Origin: a virus
Virus record (IMG/VR): IMGVR_UViG_3300027976_000260
Span: 1-20,708 of that record
Strand: one strand, 5' to 3'
Length of the DNA: 20,708 nucleotides
In this document: positions 1 through 8,156 of the stretch, piece by piece
How positions within the stretch are numbered: the stretch's first letter is position 1
Layout of the letters: each line of letters begins with the position of its first letter
Made by a program: the position numbers and the translations under genes
The notes under the pieces: model-generated
Databases searched by the model: none
What the model was told of the DNA's origin: nothing
Seen by the model: only the letters and a program-made list of their open reading frames with translations

Positions 1-4
1 TGCA

Positions 5-2317
5 ATGAGCAAAATTACACTAGAAGAGGTTCAATGCTTTATTGAGGACGCGACTAAGGCGCGAGAGTCTTGGCTCAAAATTGCGGATATGAGTTGGCAA
101 GAGATCAAGCGCCGAAATAAAAACAATCAGCTCTGGTCCGTATCTCCTAATGGGACTCGTAGACGCGCTAAATATCCAGCGTGGTATTCCATTTTTAAGA
201 TACGACAACCTCTATTGCTCAGCCGCGTTGGTATACCTATCGGGCGAGATACTACACAAGATGGCAATGATAATATTGGAGCCACGGCGGCGATAATTTT
301 AGAGAGGCTCTCCCAAAATCTGCCGCGAAACTTTGATTTTTTTGACGTATTATCTAGCGCGCGGGATGACTTCTTGGTCACTAACGTCGGGCAGGTGCGT
401 GCATATTACGAGAGAGAGGAGGTTAAGGCTCAAGTAAAAGAGTACGTTACGCCGAGAGAGACCGAGAGCGGTGTCGTTTTTCTTAACGGCGCGGGAGAAG
501 AGGTCGTTAAGGGCGACATGGGGCAAGATGATACCGGTTATTTTGTTGAGCACTCCGAGACCATCGACGTTACCAATGAGCGCATTATATTAGAGCCGGT
601 TTTTTATCGAGATTTTTATGTCGATCCAGACGTTAGGCGTTGGCAACGATGCAAGCGCGTAGCGTTTAAGAAGTACTACTCCGAGCGCGAGTTCAAAGAT
701 ATTTTTGGCGCTCCCGCACTACTAACCAGAGGTGCGGATGATACGACAGGGAGCGATGCGGCAAGCCCGAAAAATCAGAGCATCGCGGTGTTTGAGTATT
801 GGGATAAATATTTAAAAGAAACCGCTTACCTAATAGAGGGAGGTAGTGAGTTAATAACACCACTCGCGGCAACGTATCCCTCAGATAGTGAGTACCTAGA
901 GGCAGGGAGCGGAGAGGATTGTAACGGGATCTACAACTTGGAGGGAGTATTCCCCATGCCGGATCCGATGGTCATGAACCAGGCAACGGACGAGTTCCTG
1001 CCGATTCCCGAATATTTCCAGTTGTACGAAATACTAGAGGATATCCACGGGATATTTACGGGCATGATGGCGCTGACGCGAGCAATCCGCCCAAGACTAT
1101 TATTTGACAACTCGGTTGAGGGATTGCAAGAGGCGTTAGGCGAGGCCGCAGTAGGCGATGCGTTTGGTGTGACTAATCTCGCCCAAAGTCTATCCGGTGC
1201 AGGTGGATCTATTAACGGTGTGGTGCAATACGTACCAGTGCAAGAGATGATTACCGCGCTCTCACAAGCGTACGCCGCACTAGATCAGAGGCTCAACACA
1301 TTATACCGATTAACCGGGACAAGCGATCTGCTGCAGGGCCTCATTAGCGATCCAACTCAGCGCACGTTTGGCGAGAGGCAAATGACCGAGAAATACGCGC
1401 TAAACCAATTGGCGGAACCTCAGCGCAAAATGCAAGAGTTCGTGCGCGGGTGTTATCAATTAATGTGCGAGATGGCGCTCAAAAATTTTAAAGATGAGAG
1501 CCTTGACGATTACATTATGCCGCAAACAATGGAGCCGGAGCATCAAGAGAGATACCGCGCGGCTCTCTCGCTACTAAGAGAGGACACAAAACGTTTTCGA
1601 GTTGAGCTAGAAACGGACTCTACGATTGCTCTAAATGAAGAGTACGACAAGGCAATGAGAATCGAACTCGTTAATACCCTAACTAGCGCGATTGAAAAAG
1701 TGGCCGCTGTTGCGAGTAGCTCTCCGGCCCTAGTAGGAGTAGATCTGCACGCTCTTAAATTCCTGGTGCAAGGTTTTCGGCAAGGAAAATTATTTCAACA
1801 GGAGATTACACAAGCCATTGATCAGGTGATAGAGCTATCGAGTCAACAACCGGCACCGTTTAACCAGGCGCAAGCGGATTTTGGATTGCGGCAACAGGAG
1901 TTTGCAATGCGAGCGGAGGCCAGTCAGCAAAAAACAGCGACCGAGATGGCAAGAGTACAGGTGGACAACTTTGAGGCGCAAAATGACGCGGCATTTATGC
2001 AGTTGGATCTCAATCTAAAAGCACAGCGCGATCAGTTGTTGGGACAATTGGCCGTGCTAAATTTTAGGCTCGAGGAGCAAAAGGCCGGAGTTGAAATACA
2101 AAACAAACTTGCCGACAATCAACGGCTCGAGGCGTTGGCGGCTAACGATATAACTAACGGGGGCACGAGGGAGAGAGGACCGCAGGTAGTAGTAATCCCA
2201 TCCCCTCCAGCACCGGCGGTGGCGGGGCCTACGATTATTAACGCGCCTAATCCGGCTCCCCAAACGAGCATCATCCAACCGGTGCAGACGGTGCCAATAA
2301 CGGTGCCAATAATATAA
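5..2317 (+). CDS. Portal protein, P22 gp1-like
   Basis: 770 residues, close to the size of P22-type portals. It would form the dodecameric ring at one capsid vertex through which DNA is packaged and ejected, and to which the adaptor docks. The N-terminal half has the family look: a helical start, then beta-rich wing sequence with the stretch YRDFYVDPDVRRWQRCKRVA (about residues 199-218), typical of these portals. The C-terminal third (about 620-705) is a long Gln/Ala-rich helix or coiled coil matching the portal barrel/crown region, ending in a Pro-rich tail. It heads the morphogenesis operon, where portal normally follows terminase, which would lie upstream of the window. The ATG is four bases from the window edge, so its ribosome binding site cannot be judged. 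Assignment rests on pattern recognition and gene order. Confidence 0.88.
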   Translation: MSKITLEEVQCFIEDATKARESWLKIADMSWQEIKRRNKNNQLWSVSPNGTRRRAKYPAWYSIFKIRQPLLLSRVGIPIGRDTTQDGNDNIGATAAIILERLSQNLPRNFDFFDVLSSARDDFLVTNVGQVRAYYEREEVKAQVKEYVTPRETESGVVFLNGAGEEVVKGDMGQDDTGYFVEHSETIDVTNERIILEPVFYRDFYVDPDVRRWQRCKRVAFKKYYSEREFKDIFGAPALLTRGADDTTGSDAASPKNQSIAVFEYWDKYLKETAYLIEGGSELITPLAATYPSDSEYLEAGSGEDCNGIYNLEGVFPMPDPMVMNQATDEFLPIPEYFQLYEILEDIHGIFTGMMALTRAIRPRLLFDNSVEGLQEALGEAAVGDAFGVTNLAQSLSGAGGSINGVVQYVPVQEMITALSQAYAALDQRLNTLYRLTGTSDLLQGLISDPTQRTFGERQMTEKYALNQLAEPQRKMQEFVRGCYQLMCEMALKNFKDESLDDYIMPQTMEPEHQERYRAALSLLREDTKRFRVELETDSTIALNEEYDKAMRIELVNTLTSAIEKVAAVASSSPALVGVDLHALKFLVQGFRQGKLFQQEITQAIDQVIELSSQQPAPFNQAQADFGLRQQEFAMRAEASQQKTATEMARVQVDNFEAQNDAAFMQLDLNLKAQRDQLLGQLAVLNFRLEEQKAGVEIQNKLADNQRLEALAANDITNGGTRERGPQVVVIPSPPAPAVAGPTIINAPNPAPQTSIIQPVQTVPITVPII

Positions 2318-2322
2318 GGATT

Positions 2323-2859
2323 ATGGACAAAAAAATTAAGTCAAAGATCTTGCAGCGCGGGCACGAGCATGAGAGTGATTGGCCCCCAATATACGGTGAG
2401 GGATCTCGTGGATGTTTTTGGTACGATACGGAGGCAAAATGCATGACGCAAGAACCTCCGGCTAGGCCGATTAGTTACGGCCGCGCTCCCGCTATAATAC
2501 AAGACACTCTAAAGACCGCTTACTATCACCCGGGCGCGTGCAAGTGGACCGAGTCGAGGAGTGAGCTAAACGCACTCGATCAAAAAACGGGAACGATCAC
2601 CACAGATAAGAAAATCCCTCCTAGCCCAACGCAAAAACGTCAGCGGGATTACGAGAGACTCCAAGATATAAAAGAGGCGCAACAAAAGGCGATAGCGGCT
2701 ATTGATAACGGGTCTGCTAAAATATCTGAAGAGACTCAAGCTATCTGTGACCAGGAGAACGAGAGAATAACCAAGGCAACCGGAGTTGATGCTTTTAATA
2801 TCGCTGGAAAAAAACGAAATGACAAATCAAAACGACTCAGAAAATACGTTAGAAAATAA
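2323..2859 (+). CDS. Small conserved phage protein between portal and scaffold
   Basis: 178 residues, hydrophilic and strongly basic at the C terminus (KKRNDKSKRLRKYVRK). The middle has a pattern I have seen in phage proteins at this same position: FWYDTEAKCM, then a Pro-rich PPARP, then IIQDTLKTAYYHPG and a Ser/Lys-rich segment reading TESRSELNALDQKTG. This looks like a compact conserved domain at about residues 28-92, followed by a charged helical tail. Function is unknown; a head-assembly role is inferred only from location. The start has AAGGATT directly upstream, so the Shine-Dalgarno is present but close. Its last 41 bases overlap the scaffold gene in another frame, which suggests translational coupling. 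Confidence 0.75.
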   Translation: MDKKIKSKILQRGHEHESDWPPIYGEGSRGCFWYDTEAKCMTQEPPARPISYGRAPAIIQDTLKTAYYHPGACKWTESRSELNALDQKTGTITTDKKIPPSPTQKRQRDYERLQDIKEAQQKAIAAIDNGSAKISEETQAICDQENERITKATGVDAFNIAGKKRNDKSKRLRKYVRK

Positions 2860-3904
2860 AGAACCGCCCGAGGTAGCAGAAGATCTAGAAAAAGTAGAGG
2901 AGCCAAAAGGGCTATCTACTAGAGATGCTCTGGAGGTGGCGATAGCAGCCGCGAAAGATAAAGAAGAAGAAGCTCCGAAGCGAGAGCCGCGACGGGCCAT
3001 AGTTACCGAGAGAAATGAGGTAAAAGTAATTACGAAAGATGCCCCTGCATTAGAGGCACCGGCGGAATACTCGAGAGAAGAGAAGGATGACTTCCGCGCG
3101 AGTTCCCGGAAATCGCAAGAAGCGAACTTAAGATTGCACAAGTCCCGCATGGGAACGCTCGAGCAAATAAAAAGAGAGTCAGCGGAACTGCAATGGTCGA
3201 GGGATCTAGTTAAACAGGTTGAACCGTTTTTGAAAGTACGCGGAGATAAAGAGCCAACACACTCACAACTCTTGAAGGCGCTAAAAGTTATTAATGAGAT
3301 TGATGATAATCCGAGGCAAGCGCTTGCGCAGATATTACGCGCAAAAGGGTTAGACGTACCTCGGGAGTTAACGCAAGAAGAAAATAAAGAATCTCGAAAC
3401 ATCGCGGAAACGATAACCCCTTTACAATCTCGGATAGACGCATTAGAAAAGAGAATAGCGGATGAAGAGAATCAAAAGGTTGGCGCTGTTTATGTCAACG
3501 CGTTTGATGCATTTTCCTCCGCAACGAATGCGGGAGGTGTCGCAAAATACCCGGATATCAATAATACTGAATCAGGTCTGCGACTATCATCTCAAATTGG
3601 TTCCCTTGTTGGTGGTAATTCTGACCTATCCAGGCAGTTTATCGCGAGCGTACAAAGTCGCATTCCAAATGCGCCGTTGGAAACTTACTATGCAGAAGCA
3701 TATAAATTCTATGGCGGATCTGTTGACGACTCTCTCGCACCGAGGTCTCAAAACACGCAAACACATCTACAAAAATCAGCACGAGCAGCATCTAGTGTCC
3801 CATCTAGTAGCAGCCGATCAGCGGATGGTAACGGCACTAAGCGATTCAAAACAACTTTAGAAGCGCTAATGCACGCATCAGCCGAATTAAAAAACCAAGA
3901 GTGA
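2819..3904 (+). CDS. Scaffolding protein (predicted)
   Basis: 361 residues from the ATG at 2819. A start at 2786 would add an unlikely hydrophobic 11-residue leader (MMLLIS...), so I prefer the later ATG encoding MTNQNDSEN. The protein is highly charged and low in aromatic residues: an acidic N terminus, a predicted helical core (about 85-165, EYSREEKDDFRASSRKSQE onward), another coiled-coil-like helix near 185-215, and a Ser-rich low-complexity end. Acidic, helical, placed directly before the capsid gene: this is how scaffolding proteins appear. The scaffold would template procapsid assembly and leave before or during packaging. No protease domain is visible. It overlaps the preceding gene by 41 bases. 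Confidence 0.7.
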   Translation: MTNQNDSENTLENKEPPEVAEDLEKVEEPKGLSTRDALEVAIAAAKDKEEEAPKREPRRAIVTERNEVKVITKDAPALEAPAEYSREEKDDFRASSRKSQEANLRLHKSRMGTLEQIKRESAELQWSRDLVKQVEPFLKVRGDKEPTHSQLLKALKVINEIDDNPRQALAQILRAKGLDVPRELTQEENKESRNIAETITPLQSRIDALEKRIADEENQKVGAVYVNAFDAFSSATNAGGVAKYPDINNTESGLRLSSQIGSLVGGNSDLSRQFIASVQSRIPNAPLETYYAEAYKFYGGSVDDSLAPRSQNTQTHLQKSARAASSVPSSSSRSADGNGTKRFKTTLEALMHASAELKNQE

Positions 3905-3915
3905 TCTAATCACTC
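3899..3915 (+). promoter_or_regulatory. Short hairpin between scaffold and capsid genes
   Basis: A perfect 7-bp stem GAGTGAT / ATCACTC with loop CTA. It includes the scaffold stop codon and sits 21 bases before the capsid ATG. It is followed by CTATAGCGTGAG and then a TATATTTTT run, so the T-run is too distant for a standard intrinsic terminator. It could block 3' decay of the upstream mRNA or separate scaffold and capsid translation. This is inference from structure and place. Confidence 0.4.
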
Positions 3916-3936
3916 CTATAGCGTGAGTATATTTTT

Positions 3937-4914
3937 ATGGCAGGACTAAGCGAACTTCAAGCAACCACATTCGAGCACAGAGAAAAAAAACCAAGTGACA
4001 TGGTCTCTGACAACAGCCCCCTTCTTCACATGCTAAGAAAAAAGGGCCGCGTAACTGTAATCAACGGCGGCCGCGAAATTTGGGAAGATATCAGATACGC
4101 TCAGAACTCGTATGTTCAAAACATTGATGCGAGTGAAGAGATCACAATCGGATACAACCAAACAATCACGGGCTTTCAGTATGCTCCAAAGATTATTGTT
4201 GTGCCGGTGGTTATTAATGATCTAGAGCGCGCGCAGAATCAGGGCGAGGCTGAGTTTCTGAATCTACTCGCGCAGAGAAATGATACTGCGGACGATAGTC
4301 TCTACAATGAGGTGGAGAGTCAGCTACAGGGCGACGGCACAGGATCGGGCGGTAAGGATTTTGCCGGTATCCAGTCTTACATTGTGACGAGCGTGACCTC
4401 GGGATCTTATGGTGGACTCTCACGAGCATCATATAGCTCCATCCGCAACAGCTCGATTGATGCACCTACTTTGTTTACTGGACTTACTGATTCGAGCAAC
4501 GTCGAATCGAGACTCCGATATTCAAAAAATACCGTACTCCGACAGGGCGGGCCAGAGTTGTGCCTAGCAGGACAGGGCATTTTTAATTCGGCGTGCGACG
4601 CGATGAGCGCTAAGCAGAGGTTCACCCAAAACAAAGATATGTTGGAAGCAAACTTTGAAAATATCGTGATCGAGGGAATGACGATGGTTAATGCAAACGG
4701 GAAAGTCTTTAGTGGACTTGCTCGCATTGCGTCAGATCGTTGTTACGGTATCCGACTCGATAACGTAGCGTTTCGCATGTACAAAAATTATAACTTTCAG
4801 CCTGTACAGCAGAGGGTGTCGGTTAATCAGCTTGTAGATGTTGCAATAACTGTAGGCATTGGGCAATTCACGTCGAACGGCACCGGTCTCTGTTTTGTAA
4901 TGTGGGACTCTTAA
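3937..4914 (+). CDS. Major capsid protein (predicted HK97-fold)
   Basis: 325 residues, the size of small HK97-fold coat proteins. The N terminus (MAGLSELQATTFEHREKKPS) is helical, followed by a beta-rich body with a charged extended segment (GGREIWEDIRYAQNSYVQN, about residues 45-63). The C-terminal part contains IVIEGMTMVNANG and YNFQPVQQRVSVNQLVDVAI, resembling the P-domain and A-domain beta strands of coat proteins. Position directly after scaffold and before a decoration-type protein is the main evidence, since this is the expected coat slot. There is little Shine-Dalgarno upstream (only GTGAG about ten bases away), surprising for the most abundant virion protein. No proteolysis domain is visible. 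Confidence 0.8.
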   Translation: MAGLSELQATTFEHREKKPSDMVSDNSPLLHMLRKKGRVTVINGGREIWEDIRYAQNSYVQNIDASEEITIGYNQTITGFQYAPKIIVVPVVINDLERAQNQGEAEFLNLLAQRNDTADDSLYNEVESQLQGDGTGSGGKDFAGIQSYIVTSVTSGSYGGLSRASYSSIRNSSIDAPTLFTGLTDSSNVESRLRYSKNTVLRQGGPELCLAGQGIFNSACDAMSAKQRFTQNKDMLEANFENIVIEGMTMVNANGKVFSGLARIASDRCYGIRLDNVAFRMYKNYNFQPVQQRVSVNQLVDVAITVGIGQFTSNGTGLCFVMWDS

Positions 4915-4939
4915 TAAATTTTATTTCGGGAAAAAAATC

Positions 4940-5422
4940 ATGATACACGCAAGTCCTAATTTAACTTCTTCCGACGGCACTACCGCAGTCTTTGCGATTG
5001 GCGATACTTATGAATCGGGTGGCGCAACTTGGCAATATTGCCAGGCAACAGCTGCAGCTATTGCGGCGTACGCAATATGTAGCGGGACCAGTCCGGGAGC
5101 GGCAAAAGAGGCTACAACCACAACAGCAGACGCGCTAGGCACAGCTGGAGGTTTCGCTTGTATTCCGCAGTTTACGGTTGCGGCGAGTGAGTACTTTTGG
5201 GGTCTAGTTGGTCCATTTAATACTAACCCCGTTGATGCGAGCGTGTTTAAAGTTCTGGCCGCAAACACAACAGCCGGAGCATTGTTGTACTCAACAGCAA
5301 CGGCGGGCGTGCTTGATGATGCAGTTACTACTGTACTTGCTGGACTCAAGACCACGGCGACCGTGACTACTCAAGCAGCAACGGCGTGCACATCATGGCG
5401 ACGGCTTGGTTGGGTTAGATAA
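4940..5422 (+). CDS. Probable head decoration / cement protein
   Basis: 160 residues, rich in Ala and Thr, with no charged core. The N-terminal part has the pattern VFAIGDTYESGGATWQYCQA (residues 14-33). Later comes FTVAASEYFWGLVGPF (about 79-94). Phage genes directly after the major capsid gene often encode small proteins with this arrangement: a beta strand, G-D-x-x-x-G-G, W-x-Y-x-x-A, an Ala-rich stretch, then A-x-x-Y-x-W-x-x-x-x-G. They are usually taken to be capsid surface proteins. I infer the same role here. Four cysteines are present, unusual for such a small virion protein. Upstream CGGGAAAAAAATC gives only a weak ribosome binding site. Confidence 0.55.
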   Translation: MIHASPNLTSSDGTTAVFAIGDTYESGGATWQYCQATAAAIAAYAICSGTSPGAAKEATTTTADALGTAGGFACIPQFTVAASEYFWGLVGPFNTNPVDASVFKVLAANTTAGALLYSTATAGVLDDAVTTVLAGLKTTATVTTQAATACTSWRRLGWVR

Positions 5423-5446
5423 TTTTATCCCGGGGTAACAAGAAGA

Positions 5447-6145
5447 ATGAATAACTCTCCACTCTCAGCAATTCCCACGTTCGGTTCCGCGACACTCGAG
5501 TCCGACTTTGATATGTCGACGTACGAGGCGGGGAAACCGCTACGCGGAAATAGCAAAAGGCAATTCGTACGGTTTTACAGTCATACGTTTACTGAGGTTT
5601 ACACAACCAAGGCAAACATAAACGAGAAAACCGGATCTTCTACTCCCGTCGAAACGGGAGTGAGAGAGGTCACAAAGGAGATGGTTAATATTGTTACTCC
5701 GGGAGATCCCAATATAGTTGATGAGTATGCGACCGCATGGCATCGGCGCATGTTTTTTAAACAATACAAAGCGTTCCGAGATGGGAAAACCGCACCGATG
5801 GGGTACCCGGTTGAGGAGGCGCAGTTTATTGGGCCGAGTATTGCGACCGAGCTAAAATATTTAGGGTGCCACACTGTCGAGCAGTTAGCGGATGCATCAG
5901 ATGTATTGTGCGGGAATCTTGCGAACGGTTTTGAGTTACGAGATTTTGCGAGATCGTATTGCAAGGCGCAGATATCTAATAAGACATCTCCTCAAGTAAT
6001 ATTGCTACACGCGGAGCTGGAGAAAGCGAAAGCAGAGATCTCCGCAATGAGATTGCACCTGGACTCCGCTCTTGTGGATCTTAAGGGCCAACCGATCAAA
6101 ACATCCGGGCGCAAGGGCAAAAGTGATTTAAAATTTATAGAGTGA
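5447..6145 (+). CDS. Phage structural-module protein with C-terminal helical domain
   Basis: 232 residues. The N-terminal half holds a phage-typical segment: VNIVTPGDPNIVDEYATAWH, then a basic stretch RRMFFKQYKAFRDGKTAPMG and YPVEE (about 90-130). After it comes ELKYLGCHTVEQLADASD (about 137-154) and FELRDFARSYCKA, resembling a small helix-hairpin-helix-like module seen in phage proteins encoded near the capsid gene. The C terminus is a predicted coiled coil (LHAELEKAKAEISAMRLHLD, about 188-207) with a basic tail. Biochemical role unknown. It lies between the decoration candidate and the exported fibre-like gene; its TGA overlaps the GTG/ATG start region of the next gene. An AAGAAG sequence directly before the ATG is its only ribosome-binding hint. 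Confidence 0.65.
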   Translation: MNNSPLSAIPTFGSATLESDFDMSTYEAGKPLRGNSKRQFVRFYSHTFTEVYTTKANINEKTGSSTPVETGVREVTKEMVNIVTPGDPNIVDEYATAWHRRMFFKQYKAFRDGKTAPMGYPVEEAQFIGPSIATELKYLGCHTVEQLADASDVLCGNLANGFELRDFARSYCKAQISNKTSPQVILLHAELEKAKAEISAMRLHLDSALVDLKGQPIKTSGRKGKSDLKFIE

Positions 6146-6147
6146 TT

Positions 6148-6987
6148 ATGAAATTAAATAAATTAGTTATCGCGTGTTTGGCATCGGCGCTACTCTCATC
6201 CTCCGCCTATGCGGATGCGTGCGGCACACTTCTTACCGGCACATTCCCAGCTGCGCAGGCAAGAAAATTATGCGCGACTTTTCCGCAGATTGGAGTTTAC
6301 TCTTCTGATATTCTCCCGGCGGCAAATAATACCTACGATATAGGATCGCAAGATCTGTTGTGGAGTCAGGTGTGGAGCTACAGCGCTGTGCTCCTCCGGT
6401 ACGGAGCCGATGTACAAGGGGCGGCAACCACCTACTACAAGACTCGAGGAGCGGGACCAACTAGCTACACAATACTAACTGACGGTGATGCGATTGGGAC
6501 ACTCCGGTTTATTGGATCTGACGGTTCCGGATTTACTCAGGGCGCGCAAATTGAAGGGTTTGTCGATGGGACTCCCGGCGTGTCGGATATGCCCGGAGCA
6601 ATACGGTTACAGACTACGCCAGACGGCTCAGACACTCCGCTTACTCGCTGGACCGTAAAGGCGAGCGGCGATCTTGTGAGTGATAGCACGAGCGGCGGTA
6701 ACTTAACTCTCGCAGTTGCGGGGAAAAAAATCACAGTAAAAGGCGGCGGCGCGGCGGCAACGGCGGGCACATTTACGTGTAATGGTACTACCGGCGTAGT
6801 GGTCGCAACTACTGCGGCATCCGTAACAGGCATGACTATCGTATTCGCCCCGGCCACGATCTCTGGCTCCGCTGGAGTAGGAGCACCATTCGTTTCCGCA
6901 ATTTCTGCGGGAGTGAGTTTCTCCGCAAAATGTAGCGCTGTCGGAGAGACCTCTACATATAACTGGGCAATGATTTCTGTGAGCTGA
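6148..6987 (+). CDS. Fibre-like protein with N-terminal signal peptide
   Basis: 279 residues from the ATG at 6148; a GTG at 6142 would add only two residues before the signal sequence. Residues 1-23 form a classic Sec signal peptide: K-rich start, hydrophobic core, and SAYA before DACG, an A-x-A site. The mature part looks like phage tail-fibre sequence: NNTYDIGSQDLLWSQVWSYS (about 52-71) and a C terminus with GTFTCNGTTGVVVATTAASV followed by TSTYNWAMISVS, a pattern common at the ends of phage fibre proteins. A tail fibre should not need export, so this may be a host-surface or periplasmic protein, for instance one blocking superinfection, rather than a virion part. Cysteines at the start and near the end of the mature protein could form disulphides in the periplasm. 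Confidence 0.65.
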   Translation: MKLNKLVIACLASALLSSSAYADACGTLLTGTFPAAQARKLCATFPQIGVYSSDILPAANNTYDIGSQDLLWSQVWSYSAVLLRYGADVQGAATTYYKTRGAGPTSYTILTDGDAIGTLRFIGSDGSGFTQGAQIEGFVDGTPGVSDMPGAIRLQTTPDGSDTPLTRWTVKASGDLVSDSTSGGNLTLAVAGKKITVKGGGAAATAGTFTCNGTTGVVVATTAASVTGMTIVFAPATISGSAGVGAPFVSAISAGVSFSAKCSAVGETSTYNWAMISVS

Positions 6988-6990
6988 AAA

Positions 6991-7194
6991 ATGAGAAGAT
7001 TACTTTTTGTTTTGTTGCTTTGCGGCTGTAGCGCCGCAGGAAAACAGAATGAGGTAGACGCGGCGATAGCCACACACTCGGCAGTAATTACAGCGATTAC
7101 GGAGTATGTGGCTAACTTGCAACAGCTAGAGATCTTACCAACTACGGCAGAGGCTAAGGCAAAACTTGATGCGCAAGCGTTAACAGTCAAGTAG
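6991..7194 (+). CDS. Small predicted lipoprotein
   Basis: 67 residues. The N terminus is MRRLLFVLLLCGCSAAG, with a lipobox L-C-G-C that would place the lipidated cysteine at residue 13. The mature part is about 55 residues, Ala-rich and helical (NEVDAAIATHSAVITAITEY), with two Thr/Ala-rich ends. It starts three bases after the exported fibre-like gene and probably forms a pair with it. Size and lipidation recall outer-membrane spanins (Rz1) and superinfection-exclusion lipoproteins, but it lacks the Pro-rich body usual for Rz1 and lies far from the lysis genes. Function not known. Confidence 0.65.
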   Translation: MRRLLFVLLLCGCSAAGKQNEVDAAIATHSAVITAITEYVANLQQLEILPTTAEAKAKLDAQALTVK

Positions 7195-7228
7195 TGATCA
7201 GAGATTGGTTTATTTTGGCGGGTCCGAT

Positions 7229-8152
7229 GTGTCAACGATCAAAGAGATCTTACAAAATTTTTGTCACAGAATAAATGTACCGGCCCCTAGCTCGTTCGTA
7301 GGAATCTCTCAACCCGCACAGCAGCAGTATCTATCACTCCTCCAATTCGTGGGCGACAATCTCCGCAATCGACCGTATCAATGGCCGCAGCTAAAGCGCG
7401 GATACAAATTTAACACTGCCGTGGGCGTTCGCAATTATCAACTACCAGGTGACTTTTACCGCATCCTAGAATCATCTCAATGGGATGTCGGTAATAACTG
7501 GCCGATGATGGGACCGCTATCAGATGCGGCGTTTACCTTTAGCGAGTTCGCAATAGTTTCCCTCCAAACTCGTAAGGGGTATAGGCTGATAGGGCCTACT
7601 CAATATCTATACTCCACTGCACCGTACTCTAAGAGATCTCGCGGATGGTTTCAAATTGAGCCTGCCGGGGTTAACAATACGGATGAGCTTTTTTTGGGTT
7701 ACGTATCTTGTAATTGGGTGTGGCCGCGTGATTGGGTAGCATCCACTGCGTACTCATTAGGAGATGTTAGAGCGGGCAACGGTTACGTTTACATTGTAAC
7801 AACGGCGGGCACGAGCGGCACAACTAGGCCGAGCGTAGCAACTGGCACACAGACAGACGGCACGGTTACGTGGACAGTGTACACGGAGGACTACCCATGC
7901 CAAGCGGCCAACGCAAAATTAAACGACGGCGATCAAATACTTTTTGACGAGGATCTTATGATCGAGGGTATGAGATGGTCATACCTAAGATCTAAGGGGC
8001 TAGATTATCAGCAAGAGAGATCAGATTGGGAGGCGCAGTGTAAGAGCGCGTTCGCCAGGTTTAACGGGCCAGTGCGGATAAATGTAGCGAGAGACTTAAA
8101 CGATGCTCTCGGGCTGTGGCCGTTAGCACCAGAGGGATCATGGAGCGTATAA
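7229..8152 (+). CDS. Head-tail adaptor, P22 gp4-like, with inserted beta module
   Basis: 307 residues from GTG 7229 (VSTIKEILQNFCHRINVPAP). An upstream TTG at 7205 would add eight residues; the GTG fits better with the usual N terminus of these adaptors. The core matches the P22 gp4-type family: a helical N terminus with INVPAPSSF, QQYLSLLQFVGDNLRNRPYQWPQL, then YQLPGDFYRILESSQWD and a C-terminal QILFDEDLMIEGMRWSYLRS. It would bind the portal ring from outside and close the head. Residues about 169-216 (WVASTAYSLGDVRAGNG ... DGTVTWTVY) are a separate module inserted in the core, with the T-A-Y-x-x-G-D ... A-G-T-S-G ... D-G-T-V-T-W pattern of small exposed phage beta domains. Neither start has a good Shine-Dalgarno. 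Confidence 0.72.
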   Translation: MSTIKEILQNFCHRINVPAPSSFVGISQPAQQQYLSLLQFVGDNLRNRPYQWPQLKRGYKFNTAVGVRNYQLPGDFYRILESSQWDVGNNWPMMGPLSDAAFTFSEFAIVSLQTRKGYRLIGPTQYLYSTAPYSKRSRGWFQIEPAGVNNTDELFLGYVSCNWVWPRDWVASTAYSLGDVRAGNGYVYIVTTAGTSGTTRPSVATGTQTDGTVTWTVYTEDYPCQAANAKLNDGDQILFDEDLMIEGMRWSYLRSKGLDYQQERSDWEAQCKSAFARFNGPVRINVARDLNDALGLWPLAPEGSWSV

Positions 8153-8156
8153 AAAA

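Noticed and set aside
2827-3402. Leftward 191-codon frame across the scaffold gene
   Set aside because: Ser-rich antisense shadow of the charged scaffold sequence; no domain or upstream signal.
3899-3936. Classical terminator before the capsid gene
   Set aside because: The T-run is over ten bases from the stem, and stopping before the capsid gene would be counterproductive; kept only as an mRNA structure.
6537-7235. Leftward 232-codon reading frame antisense to the fibre-like and lipoprotein genes
   Set aside because: It spans two real rightward genes, has a Ala/Thr/Val-rich low-complexity translation typical of antisense frames, and no ribosome binding site.
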